DNA of 64,000 bases. Origin: JALORV01 sp963775635. Its GTDB lineage: Bacteria > Pseudomonadota > Gammaproteobacteria > Burkholderiales > Burkholderiaceae_F. The translations under genes were made by a program, and so were the position numbers. The notes under the pieces were generated by a model. The model ran no database searches. It was given only the letters and a program-made list of their open reading frames with translations, and was not told the origin of the DNA. Where the stretch lies: NCBI GenBank assembly GCA_963775635.1, contig CAVZJO010000007.1, positions 62,001 to 126,000 of the forward strand, read 5' to 3'. This document shows positions 18,807-27,549 of this stretch, in pieces. Every line of letters begins with the position of its first letter. Within the stretch, counting starts at the first letter, position 1.

Positions 18807-19117
18807 CAATGTCCAGATGAAGGAATGGAAGGCGGCGCCGAGCCGGGGGATTTCTCGTCGGGCGCCAGCAGCGTCATGGCGAGAGCGTGGATCTCGCGCT
18901 GCATTAAATCGGCCAACGCATCATACACGAGGCGATGTCGGCTCACTCTCGGTTGACCCGCGAATGCGGCACTGACTAGGGTCATCCGATAGTGCCCGCC
19001 GCCGGCGGCGGCGCCCGGGTGCCCGGCATGCAGCGCGCTCTCATCTTCGATGGCGAGCTCAATCGGTTCGAGCACGCCAAGGCGTTCGCGCATGCGAGCC
19101 ACGGTCGCTTCAGGCAT
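18806..19117 (-). CDS. bolA: BolA-family protein
   Basis: A 103-residue BolA-fold protein. It has the pattern VARMRERLGVLEPIELAIEDES, a glycine-rich loop with HAGHPG and GGGHYRMTLVS, and the conserved SRHRLVYDALADLM helix. BolA proteins pair with monothiol glutaredoxins through a bound Fe-S cluster and affect cell shape and iron handling. It overlaps yciB by 8 bases at its start and ppiC at its end, so it is part of one transcript. The C-terminal SAPPSIPSSGH tail is longer than usual. Confidence 0.9.
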   Translation of the reverse strand: MPEATVARMRERLGVLEPIELAIEDESALHAGHPGAAAGGGHYRMTLVSAAFAGQPRVSRHRLVYDALADLMQREIHALAMTLLAPDEKSPGSAPPSIPSSGH

Positions 19118-19739
19118 CTTCCGGAGCCTCCTTCATGTGTCGGGCCAGATAGATTCCAATTGCCAGTGTGAACGCCAGCGTCAGACCGAACAGACCGAAG
19201 AGCTTGAAGCTGACCCAGGTCTCGGTCGGTACCGAGTAGGCGACAACGAGGTTGACGACGCCCATCGCCGCGAAAAATGCGATCCATGCCCACAGCAGTC
19301 GAGTCCAGACCGGATCGCTCGCGGCGATCTGCTCCCCCAGCAGAGAGCGCACCAGGTTCTTTCCCCAGATGAGGTGACCGGCCAGCAGCGCGCTGCCGAA
19401 CAGCCAGTAGAGGATGCTCGGTTTCCACTTGATGAAGGTCTCGTCGTGGAACCAGATCGTCGCGCCGCCGAACACCACGATCACGACCAGACTGATCCAC
19501 AGCATCGTGTCGACCTTGCGGCCGCGCGCCAGCAGCCCGCCAACCTGTATCAGCGAGGCCACGATTGCCACCGCCGTAGCGAGGAGGATCGGCGCCTGGT
19601 CCGGCGGCACGGTGCCGTCGCCGATCATCCAGCCGAGTGAAGCGCCCGCCAAGGCGATCGACTGCTGCGGGTAGGCGCCTGCCACCTTGAACGTCAGGAA
19701 GAACAGGATGACCGGCAGCAGGTCGAACAGCAGCTTCAT
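19110..19739 (-). CDS. yciB: Inner-membrane protein YciB (septation protein A)
   Basis: A 209-residue integral membrane protein with five to six hydrophobic segments (LLFDLLPVILFFLTF, ILLATAVAIVASLIQVGGLL, MLWISLVVIVVFGGATIWFHD and others). The conserved FIKWKPSILYWLF and a final LFGLTLAFTLAIGIYLARHMKE identify YciB/IspZ. It takes part in cell-envelope synthesis and septation. The frame is open upstream, but the ATG at 19739 matches the family N-terminus and overlaps the msrB stop by four bases (ATGA), giving coupled translation. Confidence 0.93.
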   Translation of the reverse strand: MKLLFDLLPVILFFLTFKVAGAYPQQSIALAGASLGWMIGDGTVPPDQAPILLATAVAIVASLIQVGGLLARGRKVDTMLWISLVVIVVFGGATIWFHDETFIKWKPSILYWLFGSALLAGHLIWGKNLVRSLLGEQIAASDPVWTRLLWAWIAFFAAMGVVNLVVAYSVPTETWVSFKLFGLFGLTLAFTLAIGIYLARHMKEAPEDA

Positions 19740-20143
19740 CGAGCGTCCTGTGTGGTCGGCTCGAAGGTCAGCGCGGCCGAATTGATGCAGTAGCGCAGTC
19801 CGGTCGGCGGGGGACCGTCCGGGAACACGTGGCCGAGGTGGGAATCGCACACGTTGCAGATGATCTCGGTGCGCACCATGCCGTGGCTGGTATCGCGCTG
19901 CTCACGCACATTGGCCGGGTCGATCGCCTTGAAGTAACTCGGCCACCCGCAGCCCGAGTCGAACTTCGTGTCGGACGCGAACAGCGGCGTCCCGCAGGCG
20001 ACGCAGCGGTAGATCCCGTGCTCGTGATGGTCCCAATAGCGACCGGTAAACGGGCGCTCGGTTCCCCTTTCGCGCGTCACCGAGTATTCGTTCGGCGACA
20101 GCTGCGCCCTCCATTCAGCGTCGGTCTTCTTTACCTTGTCCAT
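19736..20143 (-). CDS. msrB: Peptide-methionine (R)-S-oxide reductase
   Basis: A 135-residue MsrB that repairs R-methionine sulfoxide in proteins. Zinc-binding pairs are visible as CVACG and CNVCD. The active-site cysteine is in GLRYCINSAAL, and the substrate pocket is GCGWPSYFKAI with GHVFPDGPPPTG. Length is normal for a stand-alone cytoplasmic MsrB. The ATG at 20143 (MDKVKKTDAEW) is 10 bases after the selO stop. Together with SelO this suggests a redox-repair pairing. Confidence 0.95.
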   Translation of the reverse strand: MDKVKKTDAEWRAQLSPNEYSVTRERGTERPFTGRYWDHHEHGIYRCVACGTPLFASDTKFDSGCGWPSYFKAIDPANVREQRDTSHGMVRTEIICNVCDSHLGHVFPDGPPPTGLRYCINSAALTFEPTTQDAR

Positions 20144-20153
20144 CGGCGGGTTC

Positions 20154-21695
20154 CTAGGATGAGCACGAAAGGTGCAGCGACTGCGCCCAGTCCGGCGGCT
20201 CGGCGGCATATGCCTCGCGTCCCGGCTGTTCGTCGTACGGATGTTCGAGCACGTCGAGCAGGCGCACCAGTTCCGCGTAGTCGCGCGGTCCTTCGTCCCC
20301 GCGCGCCTGGCGGATGGCGACTTCGGCCAGGTGGTTGCGTAACACGAATTTCGGATTGACGCGGTTCATCTTGAGCTCGCGCTCGGTATCGACGCTGTCT
20401 TCAGCTCTCAGGCGTGCGCGATACCGGACGGCCCAGGCGTCGAAAGCGAGCCGATCGACGATGAGATCGCGCACCGCCGCGTCGTCGGCCGGCGAGTCCG
20501 CGTCGCTGCGCAACGACGCGAGGCGCCGCCAGAATCGCGTCCAGTCGGTGCGGTTCGCATCCAGCAGGACCATCAGGTCGCCGATCAGCGCATCGTCGGC
20601 AGGTTGCGTGGTCGCCAGGCCGAGCTTGGCGTGGAATACCGCAGAGATCGCCTGCGCATATTCGTCGAGGTAAGTGTCGATCGCCGCCTTGGTCGCATCG
20701 ACGTTATCGGTCAGCGGTACGAGCGCTTGCCCCAGCGCGTAAAGATTCCAGTGTCCGATCTGCGGCTGCATGTCGTAGGCGTAGCGGCCATGCTGGTCGC
20801 TGTGGTTGCAAATGTGTCGGGCCTGGAAGCCGTCGAGAAAGCCGTACGGGCCGTAGTCGATCGTCAGGCCGAGGATCGACATGTTGTCGGTATTCAGCAC
20901 GCCGTGGCAAAAGCCGACTCCCTGCCATTGCGCAACCAGCCGGGCGGTCCGGCGCGCGACCTGTTCGAGGAACGACAGATACGGCTGTGAACCGGTGCGC
21001 GCGTCCGGGTAGAAGCGGTCGATCACGAGATCGGCGAGCAGCCGCAGTTCGTCATGCTGGCCGGTCCAGTAGAAATACTCGAAGTTGCCGAAGCGGATGA
21101 AGCTGGGGGACAGGCGCGTGACCACCGCGGCCGTCTCGACCGTCTCGCGTATCACGGGCGTATCGGATCCGGTGACCGCGAGCGCGCGTGTCGTGGGGAT
21201 GCCCAGCGCGTGCATCGCCTCGGAAGCCAGGAATTCACGGATCGACGATCGCAACACCGCACGGCCGTCACCCATGCGGGAATAGGGCGTCTTGCCCGAG
21301 CCCTTCAGCTGCACTTCCCAGCGCTGGCCGTCGCAGCCGGCCACGTCGCCCAGCAGCAGCGCCCGCCCGTCACCTAACCGCGGGACGTAGACGCCGAACT
21401 GGTGTCCCGAGTACACCGTCGCCAACGGTTCGCTGCCCACGATCAGACGAGTGCCGCTCAATGCCTCGACGACCTCGGGGTTCTCGAAAATGTCGGGTCG
21501 CAATCCGAGCAGCTCGGCCGCGGAATCGGAGCGCGCGACCAGGTAGGGCTCCGGCAGTGGCGTCGGCGCCACCCGCGAGTAAAACGCTTGCGGCAGGCGA
21601 GAGAACGCGATGTCGAGATCCACACCGAGATCGACTGCAGTGGCGCGGAGCGCCACTGCAGGTGCGACTGGGGAAAGCACGGGGGTATCCAACAA
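20154..21695 (-). CDS. selO: Protein adenylyltransferase SelO (YdiU)
   Basis: A 513-residue pseudokinase-fold enzyme that transfers AMP from ATP to hydroxyl side chains of redox proteins. Family motifs are clear: VYSGHQFGVYVPRLGDGRALLLG, WEVQLKGSGKTPYSRMGDGRAVLR, and CHGVLNTDNMSILG with IDYGPYGFLD. The C-terminus ends SCSS, the cysteine version of the Sec-Ser-Ser end found in animal SelO. There is no ATG near the family N-terminus: translation appears to start at TTG (21695 or 21692) with GGAGA a few bases before. It is the first gene of the operon with msrB, yciB, bolA and ppiC. A MITE-like element abuts its ribosome site. Confidence 0.94.
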   Translation of the reverse strand: MLDTPVLSPVAPAVALRATAVDLGVDLDIAFSRLPQAFYSRVAPTPLPEPYLVARSDSAAELLGLRPDIFENPEVVEALSGTRLIVGSEPLATVYSGHQFGVYVPRLGDGRALLLGDVAGCDGQRWEVQLKGSGKTPYSRMGDGRAVLRSSIREFLASEAMHALGIPTTRALAVTGSDTPVIRETVETAAVVTRLSPSFIRFGNFEYFYWTGQHDELRLLADLVIDRFYPDARTGSQPYLSFLEQVARRTARLVAQWQGVGFCHGVLNTDNMSILGLTIDYGPYGFLDGFQARHICNHSDQHGRYAYDMQPQIGHWNLYALGQALVPLTDNVDATKAAIDTYLDEYAQAISAVFHAKLGLATTQPADDALIGDLMVLLDANRTDWTRFWRRLASLRSDADSPADDAAVRDLIVDRLAFDAWAVRYRARLRAEDSVDTERELKMNRVNPKFVLRNHLAEVAIRQARGDEGPRDYAELVRLLDVLEHPYDEQPGREAYAAEPPDWAQSLHLSCSS

Positions 21696-21706
21696 GATCT
21701 CCGGCT

Positions 21707-21978
21707 AGAACCTATCTCTGGGCCCCCGGTGGTCGCGGCGGGGTTGCATGGGGTGCAGGGCTAGGCGTGGCGAGGGGACCATTGCTGATGCAAGGACCTG
21801 AGCCGCAACAACGCCGTGCGCCCCATGCGACCCCGCTTCACAGGGTTGCGAAGATAAGTGGGCGTCTGCGGCGTTGGCCGGCTCGGCCGTAGGCCTAGCT
21901 ACTGTCCTCCGCCAGCCGCCTTGCATTCGCCCGCTTCTCTTCGCAACGCGATCCATCGGGGACTCTGAGATAGGTTCT
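21707..21978. mobile_element. MITE-like non-coding element with 12-bp terminal inverted repeats
   Basis: AGAACCTATCTC (21707-21718) is matched exactly in reverse complement by GAGATAGGTTCT (21967-21978). The arms continue imperfectly inward (TGGGCCCCCGG against CCATCGGGGACTC). The 272-bp interior has no credible gene. Its small size, terminal repeats and lack of a transposase fit a MITE or a deleted insertion sequence. The left end lies 3-4 bases from the selO Shine-Dalgarno, so selO transcription must start within the element or beyond. No clear target-site duplication is seen. Confidence 0.6.
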
Positions 21979-22142
21979 GATTCTACGGGGAGCGGCAGGC
22001 TCGATCGCCGTGGCATACGCGCCGTGGTGCGACTTGACGGCCTCGCGGCAACTCTTGAGCATCTGGGGGCGAGACGATCACATGCAACTGCGTGCGGGCG
22101 GTCGCCGGCCGATCGCACGGCAGCTCTAGACAGGAGACCACC

Positions 22143-23786
22143 ATGCTGCAAGGCCTGATGATGCGGACTCCGCTGCTCATCTCGTCGCTGATCGTGCACG
22201 CAGATCGGCATCACGGGGACGCGGAAATCGTCTCGCGCCGTGTCGAGGGTGACATTCACCGGAGTACCTACCGCGAGCTGCATCGGCGTTCGCGGCAACT
22301 GGCGAACGCGCTCGGCGGCCTCGGCATCCGCACAAGCGACCGGGTGGCGACGCTCGCGTGGAACGGCCATCGGCACATGGAGCTGTACTTCGCCGTGTCG
22401 GGCTCGGGCAAGGTGCTCCACACCATCAATCCCCGGCTCCACCCGGAGCAGATCGCCTGGATCGTCAATCACGCCGAGGATCGGGCGCTGTTCTTCGACC
22501 TCACCTTCCTGCCCCTGATCGCTGCCGTGGCGCCGCACTGCCGGACGGTGAAACATTGGGTCGCCATGACCGACCGGGCGCACATGCCGGCTGCGCCGGG
22601 CGTCGACCTGCAGTGCTACGAGGAAATCCTTGGCAGTCACTCGGACCGCTACGACTGGCCGGAGTTCGACGAGAACGCCGCTTCGTCGATCTGCTACACG
22701 TCGGGCACCACCGGCCATCCGAAGGGCGTGCTCTACAGCCATCGGTCGACCGTGCTGCACACGTATGCGGCTGCGCTCCCCGACGCGCTGAGCGTGTCGG
22801 CACGCGACGTGATCCTGCCGGTGGTGCCGATGTTCCACGTCAACGCCTGGGGGCTGCCGTACGTAGCGTGCATGGTTGGGTGCAAGATGGTCTTCCCGGG
22901 CCCGCACCTCGACGGCAAATCACTGCACGAGCTGTTCGAAACCGAAAAGGTGACCTGCTCGGCAGGAGTGCCGACGGTGTGGCAGGGGCTGCTGGCCTAC
23001 GTCGAGTCGAACGGCCTGCGCTTTTCGACGATGAACCGCACGGTAATCGGCGGATCGGCCTGTCCACCGGCGATGATCAAGCTGTTCCAAGACAAGTACG
23101 GCGTGCATGTGCTGCACGCCTGGGGCATGACCGAGATGAGTCCGCTGGGAACCGCCTGCACATTCAAGAACCGGCATCTCGACATGGCGCCCGACGAACG
23201 TGTCAAGGTGCAGTACAAGCAAGGCCGTGTGCTGTACGGCGTCGATATGAAGATCGTCGGCAACGATGGCGGCGATCTTCCGTGGGACGGCACCTCGTTC
23301 GGTGATCTGCTGGTGCGAGGGCCCTGGGTGATGCGGGACTATTACAAGGCGGATAGCGGCGGTCCCCTGGTGACTGACGAGTCCGGCACCTCATGGTTTC
23401 CGACCGGGGACGTGGCAACCATCGATGCCGACGGCTACATGCATATCACTGACCGCATCAAGGACGTCATCAAGTCGGGCGGCGAGTGGATCAGCTCGAT
23501 CGAGATCGAGAACATCGCGATGTCGCATCCGGCGGTGGCGATGGCAGCCTGCATCGCAGTGGCCCATCCGAAATGGGATGAGCGGCCGCTGCTGGTGGTC
23601 GTCAAAAAGCCCAACGCCATCGCTTCTCGCGACGAACTGCTGGGCCATTTCGAAGGCAAGGTCGCTAAATGGCAGGTTCCCGACGATGTCGCATTCGTCG
23701 ATGCCATTCCGCTGGGCGCAACGGGCAAGATGCTGAAGACCCGCTTGCGCGAGCAGTTCGCCGGCTACAGGCTCCCGACGGCATGA
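22143..23786 (+). CDS. Medium/long-chain acyl-CoA ligase (AMP-forming)
   Basis: A 547-residue ANL-superfamily enzyme that activates a carboxylic acid to its CoA thioester with ATP. The phosphate loop is YTSGTTGHPKGVLYSHRS near residue 184. Other motifs are the A5-like HAWGMTEMSPLG and SWFPTGDVATIDADGYMHITDR, and the catalytic lysine is in GATGKMLKTRL. The start MLQGLMMRTPLLISSLIVHA resembles DmdB-like and FadD3-like ligases. The ATG at 22143 has a strong AGGAG site; the frame is open to 22092. It heads the catabolic cluster, so it probably activates the compound brought in by the liv transporter. The substrate cannot be read from sequence. Confidence 0.9.
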   Translation: MLQGLMMRTPLLISSLIVHADRHHGDAEIVSRRVEGDIHRSTYRELHRRSRQLANALGGLGIRTSDRVATLAWNGHRHMELYFAVSGSGKVLHTINPRLHPEQIAWIVNHAEDRALFFDLTFLPLIAAVAPHCRTVKHWVAMTDRAHMPAAPGVDLQCYEEILGSHSDRYDWPEFDENAASSICYTSGTTGHPKGVLYSHRSTVLHTYAAALPDALSVSARDVILPVVPMFHVNAWGLPYVACMVGCKMVFPGPHLDGKSLHELFETEKVTCSAGVPTVWQGLLAYVESNGLRFSTMNRTVIGGSACPPAMIKLFQDKYGVHVLHAWGMTEMSPLGTACTFKNRHLDMAPDERVKVQYKQGRVLYGVDMKIVGNDGGDLPWDGTSFGDLLVRGPWVMRDYYKADSGGPLVTDESGTSWFPTGDVATIDADGYMHITDRIKDVIKSGGEWISSIEIENIAMSHPAVAMAACIAVAHPKWDERPLLVVVKKPNAIASRDELLGHFEGKVAKWQVPDDVAFVDAIPLGATGKMLKTRLREQFAGYRLPTA

Positions 23787-23897
23787 CGGCGGCGGCGCAT
23801 ACTCGATCCGCACCGCGTCTTTACCGGTGCAATAGCGGCCAGTATTCTTCCCGCGCACTGCAGTGACCAAGGCGACAACATACCTCAGGAGACACAC

Positions 23898-25199
23898 ATG
23901 AGCCGTCGTTACGCCCTCACATGGATCGTGGCCGGAGCCATGTCGGTGCTCGCGGCACCGGCGTTCGCGCAAGGCAAAGGAGCGGCTGCCGGCAAGGCGG
24001 CGGCGCCCGCGCTGCCGACGCAGACCATCAAGATCGCCTTCATCGATCCGCTGTCAGGTCCGTTCGCCGGAGTCGGCACGAACCTGCTGCACCACTTCCA
24101 GTTCATGACCGACCTCGTGAACGTCGAGCAGCTCGCCGGGCCGGACATCAAGTTCGAGCTCGTGCCGTTCGACAACAAGGCATCGCCGCAGGAAAGCCTG
24201 ACCGTGCTGAAACAGGTCATCGATCAGGGCATCCGCTATGTCACGCAGGGCAACGGCTCCGGCGTGGCGCTCGCGCTGGTCGATGCGATCGAGAAGCACA
24301 ACGAGCGCAACCCCGCTCAGTCGATCGTCTTCCTGAACTATGCGGCCGTCGATCCGGATCTGACCAACAGCAAGTGCAGCTTCTGGCACTTCCGTTTCGA
24401 TGCGAACACCGACATGAAGATGGAAGCCATGACGGCCTACATCAAGGACCGCCCGGAGGTGAAGAACGTCTTCCTGATCAACCAGAACTATGCGCACGGA
24501 CAGCAGGTGTCGCGCGTCGCCAAGGAGCAACTGGCAGCGAAGCGGCCCGACGTGAAGATCGTCGGCGACGACTTGCACCCGCTCGGGCAGGTGCGCGATT
24601 TTTCGCCCTACATCGCGAAGATGCGCGCATCGAATGCCGACACCATCATCACCGGCAACTGGGGGCCGGACCTGACGCTGCTGGTGCGTGCCGCGCGAGA
24701 CGCCGGGCTGAACGCCAATTTCTACACCTACTACGCGGGCGTGATCGGCACACCGACTGCGATCGGCGCGGCCGGCGAAAACCGCATCCGGCAGGTGTCC
24801 TACTGGCACCCGAACATTGTGCCGGGCTATCCGTACGAGAAGCTGGTGCAGGACTTCAAGAAGCGGTTCAACGAGGAGTGGTTCACGGTGGCGAGCTACA
24901 CCAGCCTCGTGGTGCTCGCCGAAGGCATCAAGCGCGCGAAATCGACTGACCCAATCAAGGTGGCCTACGCAATGGAAGGCGTCAAGCTCACGGTGCCGCA
25001 CGGCGAGATCGAGATGCGCGCGACCGACCATCAGCTGCTGCAGCCGTTGTGGATCGCCTCGTGGACCAAGGTCGGGGGTCCCAACAAGCACGACATTGAG
25101 AAAACCGGCTACACCTGGAAGACCGAAGTCTCGTATCCGACTTATGTCGCCTCGCAGCCGACGAGTTGTCAGATGAAACGTCCGGCGCGAGCACAGTAA
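23898..25199 (+). CDS. ABC transporter substrate-binding protein, branched-chain amino-acid type
   Basis: A 433-residue periplasmic binding protein of the LivK/Peripla_BP_6 type. A signal peptide (residues 1-24, ending PAFAQ) is followed by IKIAFIDPLSGPFAGVGTNLLHHF, the first-lobe ligand region. Later come YVTQGNGSGVALALVDAIEK and KNVFLINQNYAHGQQVSR. Members of this family next to acyl-CoA genes often bind aromatic or short-chain acids rather than amino acids. AGGAG lies before the ATG. A rho-independent hairpin follows the gene, so this subunit may be made in excess over the membrane parts. Confidence 0.92.
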   Translation: MSRRYALTWIVAGAMSVLAAPAFAQGKGAAAGKAAAPALPTQTIKIAFIDPLSGPFAGVGTNLLHHFQFMTDLVNVEQLAGPDIKFELVPFDNKASPQESLTVLKQVIDQGIRYVTQGNGSGVALALVDAIEKHNERNPAQSIVFLNYAAVDPDLTNSKCSFWHFRFDANTDMKMEAMTAYIKDRPEVKNVFLINQNYAHGQQVSRVAKEQLAAKRPDVKIVGDDLHPLGQVRDFSPYIAKMRASNADTIITGNWGPDLTLLVRAARDAGLNANFYTYYAGVIGTPTAIGAAGENRIRQVSYWHPNIVPGYPYEKLVQDFKKRFNEEWFTVASYTSLVVLAEGIKRAKSTDPIKVAYAMEGVKLTVPHGEIEMRATDHQLLQPLWIASWTKVGGPNKHDIEKTGYTWKTEVSYPTYVASQPTSCQMKRPARAQ

Positions 25200-25217
25200 G
25201 CTTCCGACTTCAGTTTG

Positions 25218-25247
25218 CCGGCCCGGATTTCCGGGCCGGTTTCTTTT
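25218..25247 (+). terminator. Intrinsic terminator between the binding protein and livH
   Basis: CCGGCCCGG-ATTT-CCGGGCCGG followed by TTTCTTTT gives a 9-bp GC stem and a U-run. It sits only 12 bases before livH, so it should act as a partial terminator that lowers expression of the permease and ATPase genes. Confidence 0.8.
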
Positions 25248-25258
25248 GCTGACCCTGC

Positions 25259-26215
25259 GTGCTCGAGTCGACCCTCAGCCAGATCCTGTACGGCGTGAGC
25301 TACGGCCTGCTGCTATTCATGCTGGCGGCCGGTCTGACGTTGATCTTCTCGATGATGGGCGTGCTCAACTTCGCCCACGCCAGCTTCTACATGCTGGGCG
25401 CCTACGCCGCTTATCAGCTGAGCACATGGCTGGGTTTCTGGCCGGCAGTGGTACTGGCACCGACGCTGCTGTTCGTCATCGGCGTGGCCGTCGAACGGTG
25501 GGGGCTGCGGCGTGTGCATCAGTGGGGCCATGTGCCCGAGCTGCTGTTCACGTTCGGGCTCTCGTACATCATCGTCGAACTGGTGCAGGTAATCTGGGGG
25601 CGCGCCGCCGTGCCGTACCGCGTGCCGGAGGAACTCGACGGCCCGGTGGGCTGGATGCAGGCGTTTGGCATCACGTTCCCGCAGTACCGGCTGTTCATGA
25701 TGGCCGTGGCGATCGCGATGCTGGCCGCGATCTGGCTGGTGCTGACCCGCACCCGCATCGGTCTGGTGATCCAGGCGGCGCTCACGCATCCGCAGCAGGT
25801 CGAGGCCCTGGGGCACAACGTGCCGCGCGTGTTCATGCTGGTGTTCGGCAGTGGCTCGGCGCTAGCCGGGCTGGCCGGCGTCGTCGGCGGCAATGCGTTC
25901 GTCACCGAGCCTGCGATGGCGGGCACCGTGGGCGCGATCGTATTTGTCGTGATTGTCGTCGGCGGCATGGGGTCGCTGGCCGGTGCATTCGTCGCTTCAC
26001 TGCTGATCGGTCTGCTCGAGAGCTTTGGCAAGGTTTCCGACTTTTCCGTCACGAAACTGCTGGCTGCGCTCGACATGAAACTCGCGCCAGACGCGGCGCT
26101 GTATCCGGTGCTGAACCTGACGGTGTCGCAGGTGGCGCCGGTGCTGCCGTACCTGCTGCTGGTGCTGATCCTGATCGTGCGCCCCAAAGGCCTGCTCGGC
26201 ACGCGCGAGGACTAG
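25259..26215 (+). CDS. livH: Branched-chain-type ABC transporter permease LivH
   Basis: A 318-residue inner-membrane permease with about eight hydrophobic helices. Family landmarks are GLTLIFSMMGVLNFAHASFYMLGAY near residues 25-49, GHNVPRVFMLVFGSGSALAGLAGVV (the loop that contacts the ATPase), and VVGGMGSLAGAFVASLLIGLLE. It ends RPKGLLGT. The start is GTG at 25259 (MLESTLSQILYGVSYG). It forms the channel with LivM. The stop and the livM start are only two bases apart. Confidence 0.93.
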   Translation: MLESTLSQILYGVSYGLLLFMLAAGLTLIFSMMGVLNFAHASFYMLGAYAAYQLSTWLGFWPAVVLAPTLLFVIGVAVERWGLRRVHQWGHVPELLFTFGLSYIIVELVQVIWGRAAVPYRVPEELDGPVGWMQAFGITFPQYRLFMMAVAIAMLAAIWLVLTRTRIGLVIQAALTHPQQVEALGHNVPRVFMLVFGSGSALAGLAGVVGGNAFVTEPAMAGTVGAIVFVVIVVGGMGSLAGAFVASLLIGLLESFGKVSDFSVTKLLAALDMKLAPDAALYPVLNLTVSQVAPVLPYLLLVLILIVRPKGLLGTRED

Positions 26216-26217
26216 TG

Positions 26218-27549
26218 ATGCCACACGCCCCCCGCACCGGCTTCGACGCAGTCGACCTGCGCGAGATCCGCTTCAAGCCACTGAACTTCGGCCGCTGGTT
26301 TATCTGGGGGTGCACAGCGCTGCTGTTCGCAGTGCTGCCGGCCTTCTTCAGCAAGGGCTTCGCGCTGACGCTGATGTCGCAGATGGGCATCATGATCGTG
26401 TTCGCCTTGAGCTTCAACATGCTGCTCGGGCAAAGCGGCATGCTGAGCTTTGGACACGCTGTGTACTCGGGACTCGGCGCTTTCTTCGCCATCCACGCGA
26501 TGAACCGCATCGCTGCGGGGACTCTCGACTTGCCCGTTTCGCTGCTCCCGCTGATCGCCGGACTCGCGGGCGCGTTCTTCGGCGTTGTCTTCGGTTACCC
26601 GACGACCCGCAAGGCTGGCACGCCGTTCGCCATGATCACGCTCGGCATCGGCGAGATGGTGTTCGCGGCGTCGCTGATGTTTCCCGGATTCTTCGGCGGT
26701 GAAGGCGGCGTCACTGGCAACCGCACGGGCGGCGCACCGTTCGCCGGCATCTCCACGCTGACCTTCGGCCCACAGGTACAGGTGTACTACCTGATCGCCG
26801 TCTGGTGCTTCGCCTGCATGGCCGCGATGTACGCGCTGACGCAGACGCCGCTCGGGCGGATCGCCAACGCGGTTCGCGACAACCCGGAGCGCGCCGAGTT
26901 CATCGGGTACAACACACAGCGCGTGCGCTGGCTGATGCTGATCCTGTCGAGCTTCTTCGCCGGAATCGCCGGCGGCCTGACCGCGATCAATTTCGAAATC
27001 GTCAGCGCGGAGAACGTCAGCGCTGTGCGCTCCGGAGGTGTGCTGCTGGCGGCTTTCATCGGCGGGGTCAGCTTCTTCTTCGGGCCGATCCTCGGGGCGA
27101 TCGTGTTCACGTTCTTCGCGGTTGCATTGTCGGAGTTCACCAAGGCCTGGCAGCTGTATCTCGGCGTCTTCTTCGTGCTGCTGGTGATGTACGCACCGGG
27201 CGGGCTGTCGAGCCTGTTGCTGATGAACCTGCGCGTGATGAAGTTCCGCAAGTTCCAGCGGTTGCGCGATCCATATGTCGGCGCGATCCTGACCGCTCTC
27301 GCGATGGCGCTGGGCGCCGTCATGCTGATCGAGCTCACCTACCACGTGACGCTCGACACCGGTCAGGGCCCCATTGCGCGGATGTTCGGCATTCCGTTCG
27401 ACACCGGGACGCCGGGGCCGTGGGCGCTTGCGGCCTTCGTGCTGCTGTCGGGCGCGATCGCCTTCGAGTATTACCGCCGCAACTTCCAGCGCTGCTGGGA
27501 CGAGATCCAGGTCGAGATCGAGGATTGGATCCGGGACAACCCGACATGA
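26218..27549 (+). CDS. livM: Branched-chain-type ABC transporter permease LivM, with C-terminal extension
   Basis: A 443-residue permease. The core has IMIVFALSFNMLLGQSGMLSFGHAV, GFPTTR-like GYPTTRKAGTPFAMITLGI, TPLGRIANAVRDNPERAEFIGYN (ATPase contact loop) and LRSGGVLLAAFIGGVSFFFGPILG-like sequence (here AVRSGGVLLAAFIGG). After the normal end (near MYAPGGLSSLLL) there are about 100 extra residues with two more hydrophobic stretches (ILTALAMALGAVMLIELTY and WALAAFVLLSGAIAFEYY) and an acidic tail. Typical LivM ends before this. The ATG at 26218 is chosen. The stop overlaps livG (ATGA). Confidence 0.92.
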   Translation: MPHAPRTGFDAVDLREIRFKPLNFGRWFIWGCTALLFAVLPAFFSKGFALTLMSQMGIMIVFALSFNMLLGQSGMLSFGHAVYSGLGAFFAIHAMNRIAAGTLDLPVSLLPLIAGLAGAFFGVVFGYPTTRKAGTPFAMITLGIGEMVFAASLMFPGFFGGEGGVTGNRTGGAPFAGISTLTFGPQVQVYYLIAVWCFACMAAMYALTQTPLGRIANAVRDNPERAEFIGYNTQRVRWLMLILSSFFAGIAGGLTAINFEIVSAENVSAVRSGGVLLAAFIGGVSFFFGPILGAIVFTFFAVALSEFTKAWQLYLGVFFVLLVMYAPGGLSSLLLMNLRVMKFRKFQRLRDPYVGAILTALAMALGAVMLIELTYHVTLDTGQGPIARMFGIPFDTGTPGPWALAAFVLLSGAIAFEYYRRNFQRCWDEIQVEIEDWIRDNPT

